A stretch of DNA of 12,891 nucleotides from Bacteroidia bacterium. GTDB lineage: Bacteria; Bacteroidota; Bacteroidia; Bacteroidales; Rikenellaceae. Location: positions 1 through 12,891 of the forward strand of contig BNXD01000042.1 in the NCBI GenBank assembly GCA_025999315.1. The letters are read 5' to 3'. The notes under the pieces are model-generated. The model was not told where the DNA came from, made no database searches, and worked only from the letters and a program-made list of their open reading frames with translations. Shown one piece after another: positions 1 through 7,661 of this stretch. Made by a program: the position numbers and the translations under genes. Each line of letters opens with the position of its first letter. Positions within the stretch are counted from its first letter, which is position 1.

Positions 1-10
1 ATTAAAAAAA

Positions 11-55
11 GCGCACGCGGCCCGTGTCCTGATACAGGACACGGGCCGCGTGCGC
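11..55 (-). terminator. Strong intrinsic-terminator-like hairpin, leftward orientation
   Basis: A perfect 21-bp inverted repeat (11-31 against 35-55) encloses a 3-nt loop. Seven A residues at 4-10 give a U7 tract on the minus strand, so the structure fits an intrinsic terminator for leftward transcription. The plus-strand side is followed by AAAGTAATG, with no T tract. No minus-strand gene lies immediately to its right in this window. It may instead serve a gene left of the window, or stop antisense transcription leaving the element at 187-566. The hairpin is certain; the role is inferred. Confidence 0.7.
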
Positions 56-186
56 AAAGTAATGTGTGTATGTGTGTGTTTAACAGAATTTTCCGTTCTG
101 CCAAACATTTTACCTGTTATTTCGCTGAAAACATTCACTTTGCAAGCTAATCCACACGCCATTCACACCGCGAGGATAATAAATAA
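56..186. other. AT-rich intergenic spacer, no gene seen
   Basis: No coding potential is visible. The stretch has a short GT-rich run at 64-79 and otherwise unremarkable AT-rich sequence. Its last 7 bases (180-186, TAAATAA) form the left copy of the direct repeat flanking the element at 187-566. Confidence 0.5.
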
Positions 187-216
187 TGTGAATTAACAGT
201 TGAAACTTACCATGTC

Positions 217-238
217 ATGCTGAGCGAAGTCGAAGCAT
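217..238. repeat. Short palindromic hairpin, ATGCT/AGCAT type
   Basis: The arms ATGCT and AGCAT flank a GAGCGAAGTCGA-type core. The same core recurs at 259-278 with arms CCCT/AGGG, and both forms recur at 12384-12445. The arms change together while the core stays constant, as in REP-like structured repeats. Confidence 0.7.
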
Positions 239-258
239 CTCATGCAGCATCGCCGAGA

Positions 259-278
259 CCCTTCGACTTCGCTCAGGG
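259..278. repeat. Short palindromic hairpin, CCCT/AGGG type
   Basis: The arms CCCT and AGGG enclose the same core seen at 217-238, in the other orientation. It is the second member of the paired hairpins inside element copy A. The matched change of both arms between the two types suggests that the folded form matters. Confidence 0.65.
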
Positions 279-633
279 TGACATGGCATAAAAGCCGAAC
301 TCATAATATGTCATGCTGAGCAAAGTCTTCCCGACGCTGCGAGCGAGGGCAGAGCCGAACTTGTTCGAGCTATGCCGAGCCGCGAGGAGGAAGCCAAAGG
401 CAGCCATCTCCGCCCATGTCATGCTGAGCGAAGTCGATGCATCTAAAAAAGACTGACATGGCTGCATCGCCAAGACTCTTCGACAAGCTCAGGGTGACAT
501 GACATAAAAATTGATGCCGCAATAAGGTATTGATGATCAAACATAAGTTTCAACTTTTAATTCACATAAATAACAGTACAGTCAAATATTTTATCACCAC
601 GTTTGATCATTGAGCCAAATTTTTCATTATATT

Positions 634-655
634 TATCCACAAATAGTTGTGGATA
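634..655. promoter_or_regulatory. Inverted repeat with DnaA-box sequence at the cas9 start
   Basis: TATCCACAA and TTGTGGATA form a perfect 9-bp inverted repeat separated by 4 nt, ending on the first base of the likely cas9 ATG. The left arm with the preceding T (633-641) is TTATCCACA, an exact match to the classical DnaA-box 9-mer. The right arm read on the other strand differs from it at one position. It could be a protein-binding operator or an mRNA hairpin next to the ribosome-binding region. Function is not shown by the sequence. Confidence 0.5.
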
Positions 656-3600
656 TGGACCGATATGACAAAACGCACGAAAAATGCAACAAACCGCTCG
701 AGCGCAGGGCGCTGGGCCTCGACCTTGGAACCAACAGCCTCGGCTGGGCGATCGTCGAGCAGGGGGAATATAGCTATTCGCTGATAGATCGGGGAGTAGA
801 CATATTCCAGGAGGGTGTCAAGATCGAGAGGGGTAGAAGTTACAACGAGGAATCGAGAGCCGGCGAGCGGACCCTCTACCGTTCGGCCCGGCGGCGGCTG
901 GCGCGGCGCAAGCTTCGCAAGATCGAGACGCTCAAGGTGTTGTCGGAGTACGGCCTCTGCCCCACCCTCTCCGTGGAGCAGCTGCACGATTGGAGGCAGC
1001 ACGACAAATACCCTTTGGACGATAAGTTTCTCGCCTGGCAGCGCACCGCGGGCAACAACAACCCCTACTTTTATCGCAACGAGGCGATCAATCGCCGGTT
1101 TGACCTTAGGGTCGAGGCCGACCGTTATGCGCTGGGGCGGGCGTTGTATCACCTCGCCCAGCGGCGGGGCTTTTTGAGCAACCGTCTGGAGAAGACCAAG
1201 GAGAGCGAGGGCAAGGTCAAGGAGGGCATCACGCAGCTCGACAAGGATATACAGGAGGCGGGGTGTCGTTTTCTGGGCGAGTATTTCTTTCGTTGCTATC
1301 AGAACGGCACGAAGATACGCACCCGTTACACCTCGCGCAAGGAGCACTACCAGGCCGAGTTCGACCACATCTGCGACACGCAGCAGTTGCCCGAGGAGTG
1401 GCGCAAGGCGCTTGAAAAGGCGATCTTTTTCCAGCGTAAGCTTCGCTCGCAGAAGGGGCTGGTGGGGCGGTGCACCTTCGAGAAGAACAAAAGCCGCTGT
1501 CCGGCGTCGCATCCCCGCTTCGAGGAGTACCGGATGCTTTGTTTTCTGAACAACATCAAGATACAGACACCACGGGACGAAGCCTTGCGCCCGCTGAACG
1601 CGGAAGAAAGAGAGAAGGTGATGCCACTGTTCGTGCGCAAGAGCAAGCGTCAATTCAACTTCGAGGATATAGCCAAAAAACTGGCTGGCAAGGACGACTA
1701 CGCTTTTTATCGCGACCGGGACGAGAAGCCCTACCGGTTCAACTACCGGAAAGACACCTCGGTGGCCGGGTCGCCGGTGACGGCCCACCTGATAGACATC
1801 TTTGGCGACGACTGGCAGCAGGCGGTGGCCGAACGCTACACCGCCAAAGAGACCCAGGCGGGCCCCAAGAGCGTCGAGCGCATCGTGGATGACATCTGGC
1901 ACGCTCTCTTCTCGATGGACAACGACGACAGGCTCGGGGAGTTTGCCCAAAGGAGGCTGCAGTGCACCGAAGAGGAGGCCAAAAAGTTCTGCGCCATCCC
2001 CATTCAGCAGGAGTATGCCTCGCTGAGTCTCTGCGCGATAGATCGCATGTTGCCATTCCTGCGCGAGGGGATGCTCTATTCGCACGCCGTCTTTCTGGCC
2101 GGCATAGGCAAGGCGCTGCCGGCGGTGGTGTGGAACGATGCCGCCAGCCGCCATAACATCATCAGTGAGGTGGTGCGCATCGTGGAGAATTTTACGCAGG
2201 ACGACAAGCGGGCCGGGCAGACCATCGAGGATCAGATAGTTGGCTTTCTTAAAAGGGAGTTCAATGTAGAGGAGGAGTATATCAAGAAGAAAATCTACCA
2301 CCCCTCGATGATCGACCTCTATCCCGAGGTCAAGCCCGACGATCAGGGGCGCGTCAGGCTCGGCTCGCCGCGCACCTCGTCGGTGCGCAATCCGATGGCC
2401 ATGAGGGCGTTGTTCAGGCTGCGTCGTCTGGTCAACACCCTGCTGGACGAGGGCAAGATCGACGGCCATACCAAAATCCGTATCGAGTTCGCGCGCGGGC
2501 TCAACGACGCCAACCGCCGCAAAGCCATCGAGGCCGACCAGCGAGAGAGGGAGAAAGCACGCATCGGGAATGCCCAACGCATCCGCGAACTCTACCTCGA
2601 GCAGACCGGCCAACAGATCGAACCCACCGAAACCGATCTGCTGAAGTTTCAGTTGTGGGAGGAGCAGGATCACAAATGCCCCTACACCGGTCGCGAAATC
2701 GCTCTGAACCAGTTCATCGGCCCCAACCCCAAGTTCGACATCGAGCACACCGTGCCGCGAAGTAAAGGAGGCGACAATTCGCAGATGAACAAAACACTGT
2801 GCCAGAGCCGGTTTAACCGCGAGGACAAGAAGGACAAACTGCCCTCCGAACTGGCCAACCACAACGATATACTCGCCCGCATAGAGAAGTGGCATGACAG
2901 GGCGGAGGAACTGCGCAGCCAGATTCAGGATACAAAAAGAAAATTCGCCTCGACCAAAGAGGACAAAGACAAGAATATCCAAAAACGCCACGAGTTGCAG
3001 ATAAAGCATGACTACTGGCGTGGCAAGTACGAGCGTTTCACGATGGAAACGGTGCCCGATGGCTTCGCCAACCGCCAGGGGGTCGACATCGGCATCATCT
3101 CAAGGTATGCCCGGCTCTATCTGAAAAGCGTCTTCGATCGCACTTATGTGGTCAAGGGGATCACTACCTCCGAGTTTCGCAAGATGTGGGGGCTGCAGGA
3201 GGGCTATCAGAAAAAGGAGCGCGTCAACCACGTCCACCACTGTGTGGATGCGATCACTATCGCCTGCATTGGCCCGAACGAGATGAGCCGCATGTCCGAA
3301 TATTTCCACCACGAGGAGGAGTACAGGTGGTACGGCAACCGCGACAAGCCCCAATTTCCCAAGCCGTGGCCCACGTTCACCGAGGACGTGCTGGCCGTCG
3401 AGCAAGAGCTGCTCGTCTCGCACCACACGCCCGAGGTCATGTCGCGCCAGACCCGCAAGAAGCTGCGGGTGAGGGGCAAGGTGCAGTATCGACGTACGCC
3501 GGAGGGAGAGTTGCTGCATGACGCCAACGGCCGGCCGATGCCCGTCTATGTTCAGGGCGACTCGGCGCGCGGCTCGCTCCACCAGGACACCTTCTACGGG

Positions 3601-4404
3601 GCCATCATGCACGAGGGCGAGCTGAAACACGTGGTACGCAAATCGCTGCGCGACCTCAAGGAGACCGATATAGCCAAAATAGTCGACCCTGCCGTACGCG
3701 AACGGGTGCAGCAGGCGATCGACGAGCGGGGATTCAAGCAGGCGATGGCAAACAAGATATGGATGAATGAGGAGAAGGGCGTCGAGATCAAGAAGGTGAG
3801 ATATTTCGTTTTAGTCTCAGCGCCGATCCTGCTAAAGGAGCACCGCGACCACTCGCGCCACGACCACAAACGCCACCTGCGTGTGGTGAACGACGGCAAC
3901 TATCTGATGGCCATCTATGAAGGCCCCGACGCCAAGGGGCGCACCAAACGCAGCTTCGAGATTGTCAACAATCTCGAAGCTGCCACCCATTTCAAAGCGA
4001 GTGGCGACAGGGAGGCTTTCCCCGATATTATACCTGATGTCAGTAGCGAGGGCTATCCCCTCAAATGGACATTCAAACAGGGAACAATGGTGTTGCTCTA
4101 CGAAAATTCGCCCGCGGAACTGTACGACGCAACCGCCGCCGAACTCCGCAAAAGACTTTATAAAGTCATTGGGATGAGTGAAACTGTCATATCCGGCAAA
4201 TACCATTACGGTTCTTTTACCCTCAAGCACCATCAGGAAGCAAGGCCATCAGGCGACTTGAAAGCGAAAAATGGTGATTACAAATGCGGCGAAGAGTACA
4301 GACCTATAATCGGAATGTATCACACCCAGATCAAAGCCCTGGTCGAAGGCTACGACTTCTTTTTGACGGTTACGGGCGAGGTGAAATTCAAAAACGACCA
4401 ATAA
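655..4404 (+). CDS. cas9: Type II-C CRISPR-associated endonuclease Cas9
   Basis: This is the RNA-guided double-strand DNA nuclease of the interference stage. From the ATG at 655 it is 1249 aa, longer than the ~1080-aa Neisseria type but usual for Bacteroidetes II-C enzymes. RuvC-I is at the N-terminus (LGLDLGTNSLGWA, catalytic D23). An arginine-rich bridge helix follows at about 68-92. RuvC-II has IRIEFARG with E611. The HNH domain has FDIEHTVPRSKGG with H698, then N712 and N721. RuvC-III has HHCVDAITIAC with H862 and D865. The region from about 1040 is the expected C-terminal PAM-interacting part. All nuclease residues are present, so an active enzyme is expected. HNH carries E697 where many Cas9s have D, which I believe is usual in this subgroup. 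A TTG at 610 and a GTG at 649 are in frame, but ATG 655 directly precedes the conserved region. cas1 follows 27 nt downstream, suggesting an operon. Confidence 0.97.
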   Translation: MDRYDKTHEKCNKPLERRALGLDLGTNSLGWAIVEQGEYSYSLIDRGVDIFQEGVKIERGRSYNEESRAGERTLYRSARRRLARRKLRKIETLKVLSEYGLCPTLSVEQLHDWRQHDKYPLDDKFLAWQRTAGNNNPYFYRNEAINRRFDLRVEADRYALGRALYHLAQRRGFLSNRLEKTKESEGKVKEGITQLDKDIQEAGCRFLGEYFFRCYQNGTKIRTRYTSRKEHYQAEFDHICDTQQLPEEWRKALEKAIFFQRKLRSQKGLVGRCTFEKNKSRCPASHPRFEEYRMLCFLNNIKIQTPRDEALRPLNAEEREKVMPLFVRKSKRQFNFEDIAKKLAGKDDYAFYRDRDEKPYRFNYRKDTSVAGSPVTAHLIDIFGDDWQQAVAERYTAKETQAGPKSVERIVDDIWHALFSMDNDDRLGEFAQRRLQCTEEEAKKFCAIPIQQEYASLSLCAIDRMLPFLREGMLYSHAVFLAGIGKALPAVVWNDAASRHNIISEVVRIVENFTQDDKRAGQTIEDQIVGFLKREFNVEEEYIKKKIYHPSMIDLYPEVKPDDQGRVRLGSPRTSSVRNPMAMRALFRLRRLVNTLLDEGKIDGHTKIRIEFARGLNDANRRKAIEADQREREKARIGNAQRIRELYLEQTGQQIEPTETDLLKFQLWEEQDHKCPYTGREIALNQFIGPNPKFDIEHTVPRSKGGDNSQMNKTLCQSRFNREDKKDKLPSELANHNDILARIEKWHDRAEELRSQIQDTKRKFASTKEDKDKNIQKRHELQIKHDYWRGKYERFTMETVPDGFANRQGVDIGIISRYARLYLKSVFDRTYVVKGITTSEFRKMWGLQEGYQKKERVNHVHHCVDAITIACIGPNEMSRMSEYFHHEEEYRWYGNRDKPQFPKPWPTFTEDVLAVEQELLVSHHTPEVMSRQTRKKLRVRGKVQYRRTPEGELLHDANGRPMPVYVQGDSARGSLHQDTFYGAIMHEGELKHVVRKSLRDLKETDIAKIVDPAVRERVQQAIDERGFKQAMANKIWMNEEKGVEIKKVRYFVLVSAPILLKEHRDHSRHDHKRHLRVVNDGNYLMAIYEGPDAKGRTKRSFEIVNNLEAATHFKASGDREAFPDIIPDVSSEGYPLKWTFKQGTMVLLYENSPAELYDATAAELRKRLYKVIGMSETVISGKYHYGSFTLKHHQEARPSGDLKAKNGDYKCGEEYRPIIGMYHTQIKALVEGYDFFLTVTGEVKFKNDQ

Positions 4405-4431
4405 CGGCCAACAGCCTAAAAACCAACAGCG

Positions 4432-5319
4432 ATGCTCAAACGCGCCCTTTTCTTCTCGACGCCGGTCAACCTGTCGATGCGCGACGCGCAACTTGTCTTT
4501 TGGCTCAAGGAGGCCCCGGACGAGAAACGCACCGTGCCCATCGAGGACATCGGTTTTGTGGTGCTCGAAAACCGCATGATCAGCATCACCATGCCCCTGC
4601 TGACGGCACTGTCCGAGAAAAATGTGGCAGTGATCGTCTGCAACGAGCGCGGCATGCCCTGCTCGATGCTCATGAATCTCGACTCAAACTCCACTCAGGG
4701 AGAGAGTTTTCGGGCCCAGATCGAGGCGAGCGAGCCTCTGAAAAAGAACCTCTGGAAGCAGACCGTCGAGGCCAAGATCGCCAACCAGGCCCGGCTGCTC
4801 GACTCGCTGGGTCTCGACGGGCGGGCGCTCAAACCCCTGCACGACAACGTGCGCAGCGGCGATAGCGACAACCGCGAGGGCGTGGCGGCCAAACTCTACT
4901 GGAACATGCTGATGGGGCGCGAGTTTGTCCGCGAGCGCGAAGGCCCGCCGCCCAACAGCCTGTTCAACTATGGCTACTCGATCCTGCGGGCGGCCGTAGC
5001 GCGATCGTTGATGGGCTCGGGCCTGCTGCCCGCGCTGGGCATCTTCCACCGCAACCGCTACAACGCCTTCCCGCTGGCCGACGACATCATGGAGCCCTTT
5101 CGCCCGATGGTTGACCGCATCGTCCACGGGCTCAGCCTCAACGGACAGACGGAACTCACCAAAGAGGTCAAGGCGGCGCTGTTGCAGATACTGTTCATCG
5201 ACACGGTGTTCGACAAAGTAACACGCCCGCTGGAGGTGGGGCTGTCGATGACCACTTCGTCGCTCGCCAGATGTTTCGCCGGCAAGTGTAAACGAATATC
5301 CTACCCGTTGCTGGAGTGA
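4432..5319 (+). CDS. cas1: CRISPR adaptation integrase Cas1 (type II)
   Basis: This is the metal-dependent integrase subunit that, with Cas2, inserts new spacers at the leader-repeat junction. At 295 aa it has the usual type II length. The N-terminal beta-rich domain starts MLKRALFFSTPVNLSM and the helical catalytic domain follows. Visible active-site positions are E149 (NREGVAAKLYW), H206 (IFHRNRYNAF) and E221 (DDIMEPFRP). It begins 27 nt after cas9 stops and precedes cas2 by 90 nt on the same strand, so the three cas genes probably form one transcript. No cas4 or csn2 accompanies it, which with the Cas9 type makes the locus subtype II-C. Nothing looks truncated or frameshifted. Confidence 0.97.
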   Translation: MLKRALFFSTPVNLSMRDAQLVFWLKEAPDEKRTVPIEDIGFVVLENRMISITMPLLTALSEKNVAVIVCNERGMPCSMLMNLDSNSTQGESFRAQIEASEPLKKNLWKQTVEAKIANQARLLDSLGLDGRALKPLHDNVRSGDSDNREGVAAKLYWNMLMGREFVREREGPPPNSLFNYGYSILRAAVARSLMGSGLLPALGIFHRNRYNAFPLADDIMEPFRPMVDRIVHGLSLNGQTELTKEVKAALLQILFIDTVFDKVTRPLEVGLSMTTSSLARCFAGKCKRISYPLLE

Positions 5320-5409
5320 GGGTTTTGTTTAAAATCCCTCGCTTTGACCTGGCTGTGCCCTCTCTTCCGGCAGTGGAAGAATCTGCTCCGTATTTTTTTG
5401 AGTATATCG

Positions 5410-5748
5410 ATGAGCCTGACACGATTAAATGCCTATCATATCATGTGGCTGTTCGTATTTTTCGATCTGCCGACAGGAACAAAGACCGAACGCCGCGCAG
5501 CCGCTCTGTTTCGCAAGGCGCTTGAGAAAGACGGCTTTACGATGATGCAATACTCGGTCTACAACCGCTATTGCGCCTCACGTGAGAGCCTCGACGTGCA
5601 TGTGAAGCGCGTGCGCGGGCTCATTCCGGCCAAAGGGCAGGTCAGCCTGCTGGCAATCACCGACAAACAGTATGGCGATATGATCAACTACTGGGGCAAG
5701 GTCGAGCGGGCGCGCCCGCAAATGCCTCAACAGTTGGAGCTTTTTTAG
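5410..5748 (+). CDS. cas2: CRISPR adaptation protein Cas2
   Basis: This is the small ferredoxin-fold protein that forms the Cas1-Cas2 spacer-integration complex. At 112 aa it opens MSLTRLNAYHIMWLFVFFDLP, where D19 is the conserved first-strand aspartate, and it ends QQLELF, a tail common in Bacteroidetes type II Cas2. The ATG at 5410 was chosen because the RLNAYxIMW lead-in is typical of this group. The internal M12 (5443) would give 101 aa and still include the core. The reading frame is open upstream to 5344 but without a convincing start. It is the last cas gene before the leader and array. Confidence 0.94.
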   Translation: MSLTRLNAYHIMWLFVFFDLPTGTKTERRAAALFRKALEKDGFTMMQYSVYNRYCASRESLDVHVKRVRGLIPAKGQVSLLAITDKQYGDMINYWGKVERARPQMPQQLELF

Positions 5749-5879
5749 AAGAGACTGTCTGCGTTTTTAATGGAAAATGATTAAATTTACATCGGATTGG
5801 CACGACACACGTTTTATCGACGTCGAGGTCGTGTTCACCACGACAGGCAGGTTTATTTGAAATATTGAAATCGACCAGG

Positions 5880-5990
5880 ATCGACGGGCGTGTCGACGCT
5901 CCCCTCCCTAAATTATTGATATTTAAGGAGTGAATGCCTCAACTCGCTTTGAGATCATCATATCTATTGTGATTCACTGAAACGAAAATT
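5880..5990 (-). ncRNA. Candidate tracrRNA, antisense to cas2-array direction
   Basis: Read on the minus strand, 5990-5966 is an anti-repeat. Its 3' part (AATCACAAT) pairs with the first nine repeat bases (GTTGTGATT, one G-U). Two further wobble pairs and a mismatched bulge follow. Its 5' part (AATTTTC) then pairs with the repeat's GAAAATT. This is the lower-stem, bulge, upper-stem layout of crRNA:tracrRNA duplexes. Downstream are hairpins: CTCAA/TTGAG (5938-5953), a 10-bp stem with a 7-nt loop (5904-5930) and TCGAC/GTCGA (5881-5896). Polarity is consistent with crRNAs read rightward, keeping the 5' part of the repeat. The 5' and 3' ends are estimates; no clear TAnnTTTG promoter or T-tract was found on this strand. 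Confidence 0.75.
5966..5990 (-). repeat. tracrRNA anti-repeat
   Basis: A degenerate copy of the CRISPR repeat's first 23 bases, in the same sense on the plus strand. TTGTGATT and GAAAATT are identical to the repeat, and the seven repeat bases between them are replaced by nine divergent bases. On the minus strand it is complementary to the crRNA repeat portion. It is the only such partial match I see between cas2 and the array. Confidence 0.82.
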
Positions 5991-7632
5991 TTGCATCGAA
6001 TTCACTTCCACAGAGAAAACCGAACCTGATTTTCAGTCGCACAACCGCACGTTATGCGCTGATTTTCAAGGAATAAATCGACTATGGTTGTGATTTGATG
6101 TAGAAAATTAATATGTTACAACCTCTGGCGTCTTTTTTGTTTCCGCTCCTTTGTTGTGATTTGATGTAGAAAATTAATATGTTACAACGAGGCCAGTTTT
6201 TACGGCATACCTTCGATCGTTGTGATTTGATGTAGAAAATTAATATGTTACAACACCATCTCTTCTGTCGGCATATCCATGCAAGTTGTGATTTGATGTA
6301 GAAAATTAATATGTTACAACGAAGTCTTCCTACAGAACAAAGTAGCTACTGTTGTGATTTGATGTAGAAAATTAATATGTTACAACTTAACTTATCCATA
6401 TAATTCAAATGGTAATGTTGTGATTTGATGTAGAAAATTAATATGTTACAACAATGGCCAATTAATAATAGAACCAATAATAGTTGTGATTTGATGTAGA
6501 AAATTAATATGTTACAACCCGGCGGTGCTTTGTCGGGAACCTCTACAAGTTGTGATTTGATGTAGAAAATTAATATGTTACAACTGGGCGGGGATGATGC
6601 CCAGATGTTCGCAGGTTGTGATTTGATGTAGAAAATTAATATGTTACAACGCGTACTACGACATATACAAGAATTACTAGTTGTGATTTGATGTAGAAAA
6701 TTAATATGTTACAACTGCCTGGAATGTAAGAAGGCGAGAGCAAGGGTTGTGATTTGATGTAGAAAATTAATATGTTACAACGCAGACGGGAAAAAGGACA
6801 GTCGAAACAATGTTGTGATTTGATGTAGAAAATTAATATGTTACAACCTGCGAGACGCAAATGAACGAGCGCTGGGGTTGTGATTTGATGTAGAAAATTA
6901 ATATGTTACAACGCTGACCCACAACAAGGACAAGTCGGTGATGTTGTGATTTGATGTAGAAAATTAATATGTTACAACGGTATAGAACATGAAGATTGCA
7001 TTACTACGTTGTGATTTGATGTAGAAAATTAATATGTTACAACGGCATCGCAAAGGCCGTAGATGACTTTGCGTTGTGATTTGATGTAGAAAATTAATAT
7101 GTTACAACCGGAGATAGAAATCATAGTGAGCGTGTAAGTTGTGATTTGATGTAGAAAATTAATATGTTACAACTTCTTTATATCAGACATCACAATCCAA
7201 ATTGTTGTGATTTGATGTAGAAAATTAATATGTTACAACTTTAAAACGATAATACTATGAAAATCTTAGTTGTGATTTGATGTAGAAAATTAATATGTTA
7301 CAACATTATTTGATAATAATAGTCAGACCAAAGGTTGTGATTTGATGTAGAAAATTAATATGTTACAACCCCATATAGTGACCCCGTCACTCATGGTTGT
7401 TGTGATTTGATGTAGAAAATTAATATGTTACAACAGGTAGTCGGCGGAGTAGTCGGCGAGGCGAGTTGTGATTTGATGTAGAAAATTAATATGTTACAAC
7501 GAGAAGGTCTGATACAAGTAGTTGATGAAAGTTGTGATTTGATGTAGAAAATTAATATGTTACAACTAGGCGGGTCGGTGGTCGGGCTGGGCAACAGTTG
7601 TGATTTGATGTAGAAAATTAATATGTTACAAC

Positions 7633-7661
7633 CGACCAACGGCGACACCCATCTGGGCGGC
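7633..7661 (+). other. CRISPR spacer 24, matches the DnaK signature STNGDTHLGG
   Basis: This 29-nt spacer read from 7635 encodes TNGDTHLGG. Its first two bases (CG) fit the end of a TCG serine codon, giving STNGDTHLGG. That peptide is the conserved ATP-domain motif of DnaK/Hsp70 (TNGDTHLGG followed by EDFD or DDFD). The codons are GC-rich like the neighbouring chromosomal genes. The match is seen in translation; that the source is this organism's own dnaK is inferred. Confidence 0.75.

Larger units (their letters stand above)
187..566 (-). mobile_element. MITE-like non-autonomous repeat element, copy A, complete
   Basis: The ends are 23-bp inverted repeats matching at 22 of 23 positions: 187-209 begins TGTGAATTAACAG and 544-566 is its complement. 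They are directly flanked by an exact 7-bp direct repeat, TAAATAA, at 180-186 and 567-573, which looks like a target-site duplication. The interior has no transposase. It holds short hairpins built on a TGAGCGAAGTCGA core and one copy of the ~210-bp unit that is tandemly repeated at 12377 onward. On the minus strand its order (inverted end, ATCAATA, TTATTGC, ATCAATTTTTATG, then units) matches the copy at 12287. It ends 88 bp before the cas9 ATG, so it sits in or next to the cas9 promoter region. The transposase family that would move it is not identifiable here. Confidence 0.75.
5749..6086 (+). promoter_or_regulatory. Leader / intergenic region between cas2 and the CRISPR array
   Basis: This 338-bp non-coding region precedes the first repeat, and so should contain the array promoter and the Cas1-Cas2 integration signal. 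It also holds the minus-strand anti-repeat and tracrRNA hairpins. An inverted repeat GTCGTG/CACGAC lies at 5828-5844, and a second CACGAC at 5801 allows an alternative fold. TATGGTTG at 6083-6090 overlaps the first repeat and matches the Bacteroidota TAnnTTTG box at 7 of 8 positions, but no properly spaced TTTG is visible upstream. The array promoter is therefore not assigned. Confidence 0.6.

Noticed and set aside
273-473. Short minus-strand open frame upstream of cas9
   Set aside because: It lies entirely inside repeat element copy A and is made of its hairpin repeats.
598-605. CACGTTTG as a cas9 promoter -7 box
   Set aside because: It matches TAnnTTTG at 7 of 8 positions but lacks the T of the invariant TA and any TTTG at 19-21 nt upstream.
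610-654. TTG at 610 as the cas9 start
   Set aside because: It would add 15 residues encoded partly by the palindrome, with no conserved sequence; the ATG at 655 gives a normal N-terminus before RuvC-I.
607-3009. Long open frame of 800 codons on the minus strand opposite cas9
   Set aside because: It mirrors the GC-rich codon pattern of cas9, has no recognisable motif, and the plus strand encodes an intact Cas9 with all catalytic residues.
5316-5525. Small open frame overlapping the cas1 end and cas2 start
   Set aside because: It overlaps cas2 in another frame, has no recognisable motif, and cas2 itself is clear.
6636-7648. Minus-strand open frames within the array with recurring CNILIFYIKSQ
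   Set aside because: They are translations of the CRISPR repeat read backwards, not proteins.
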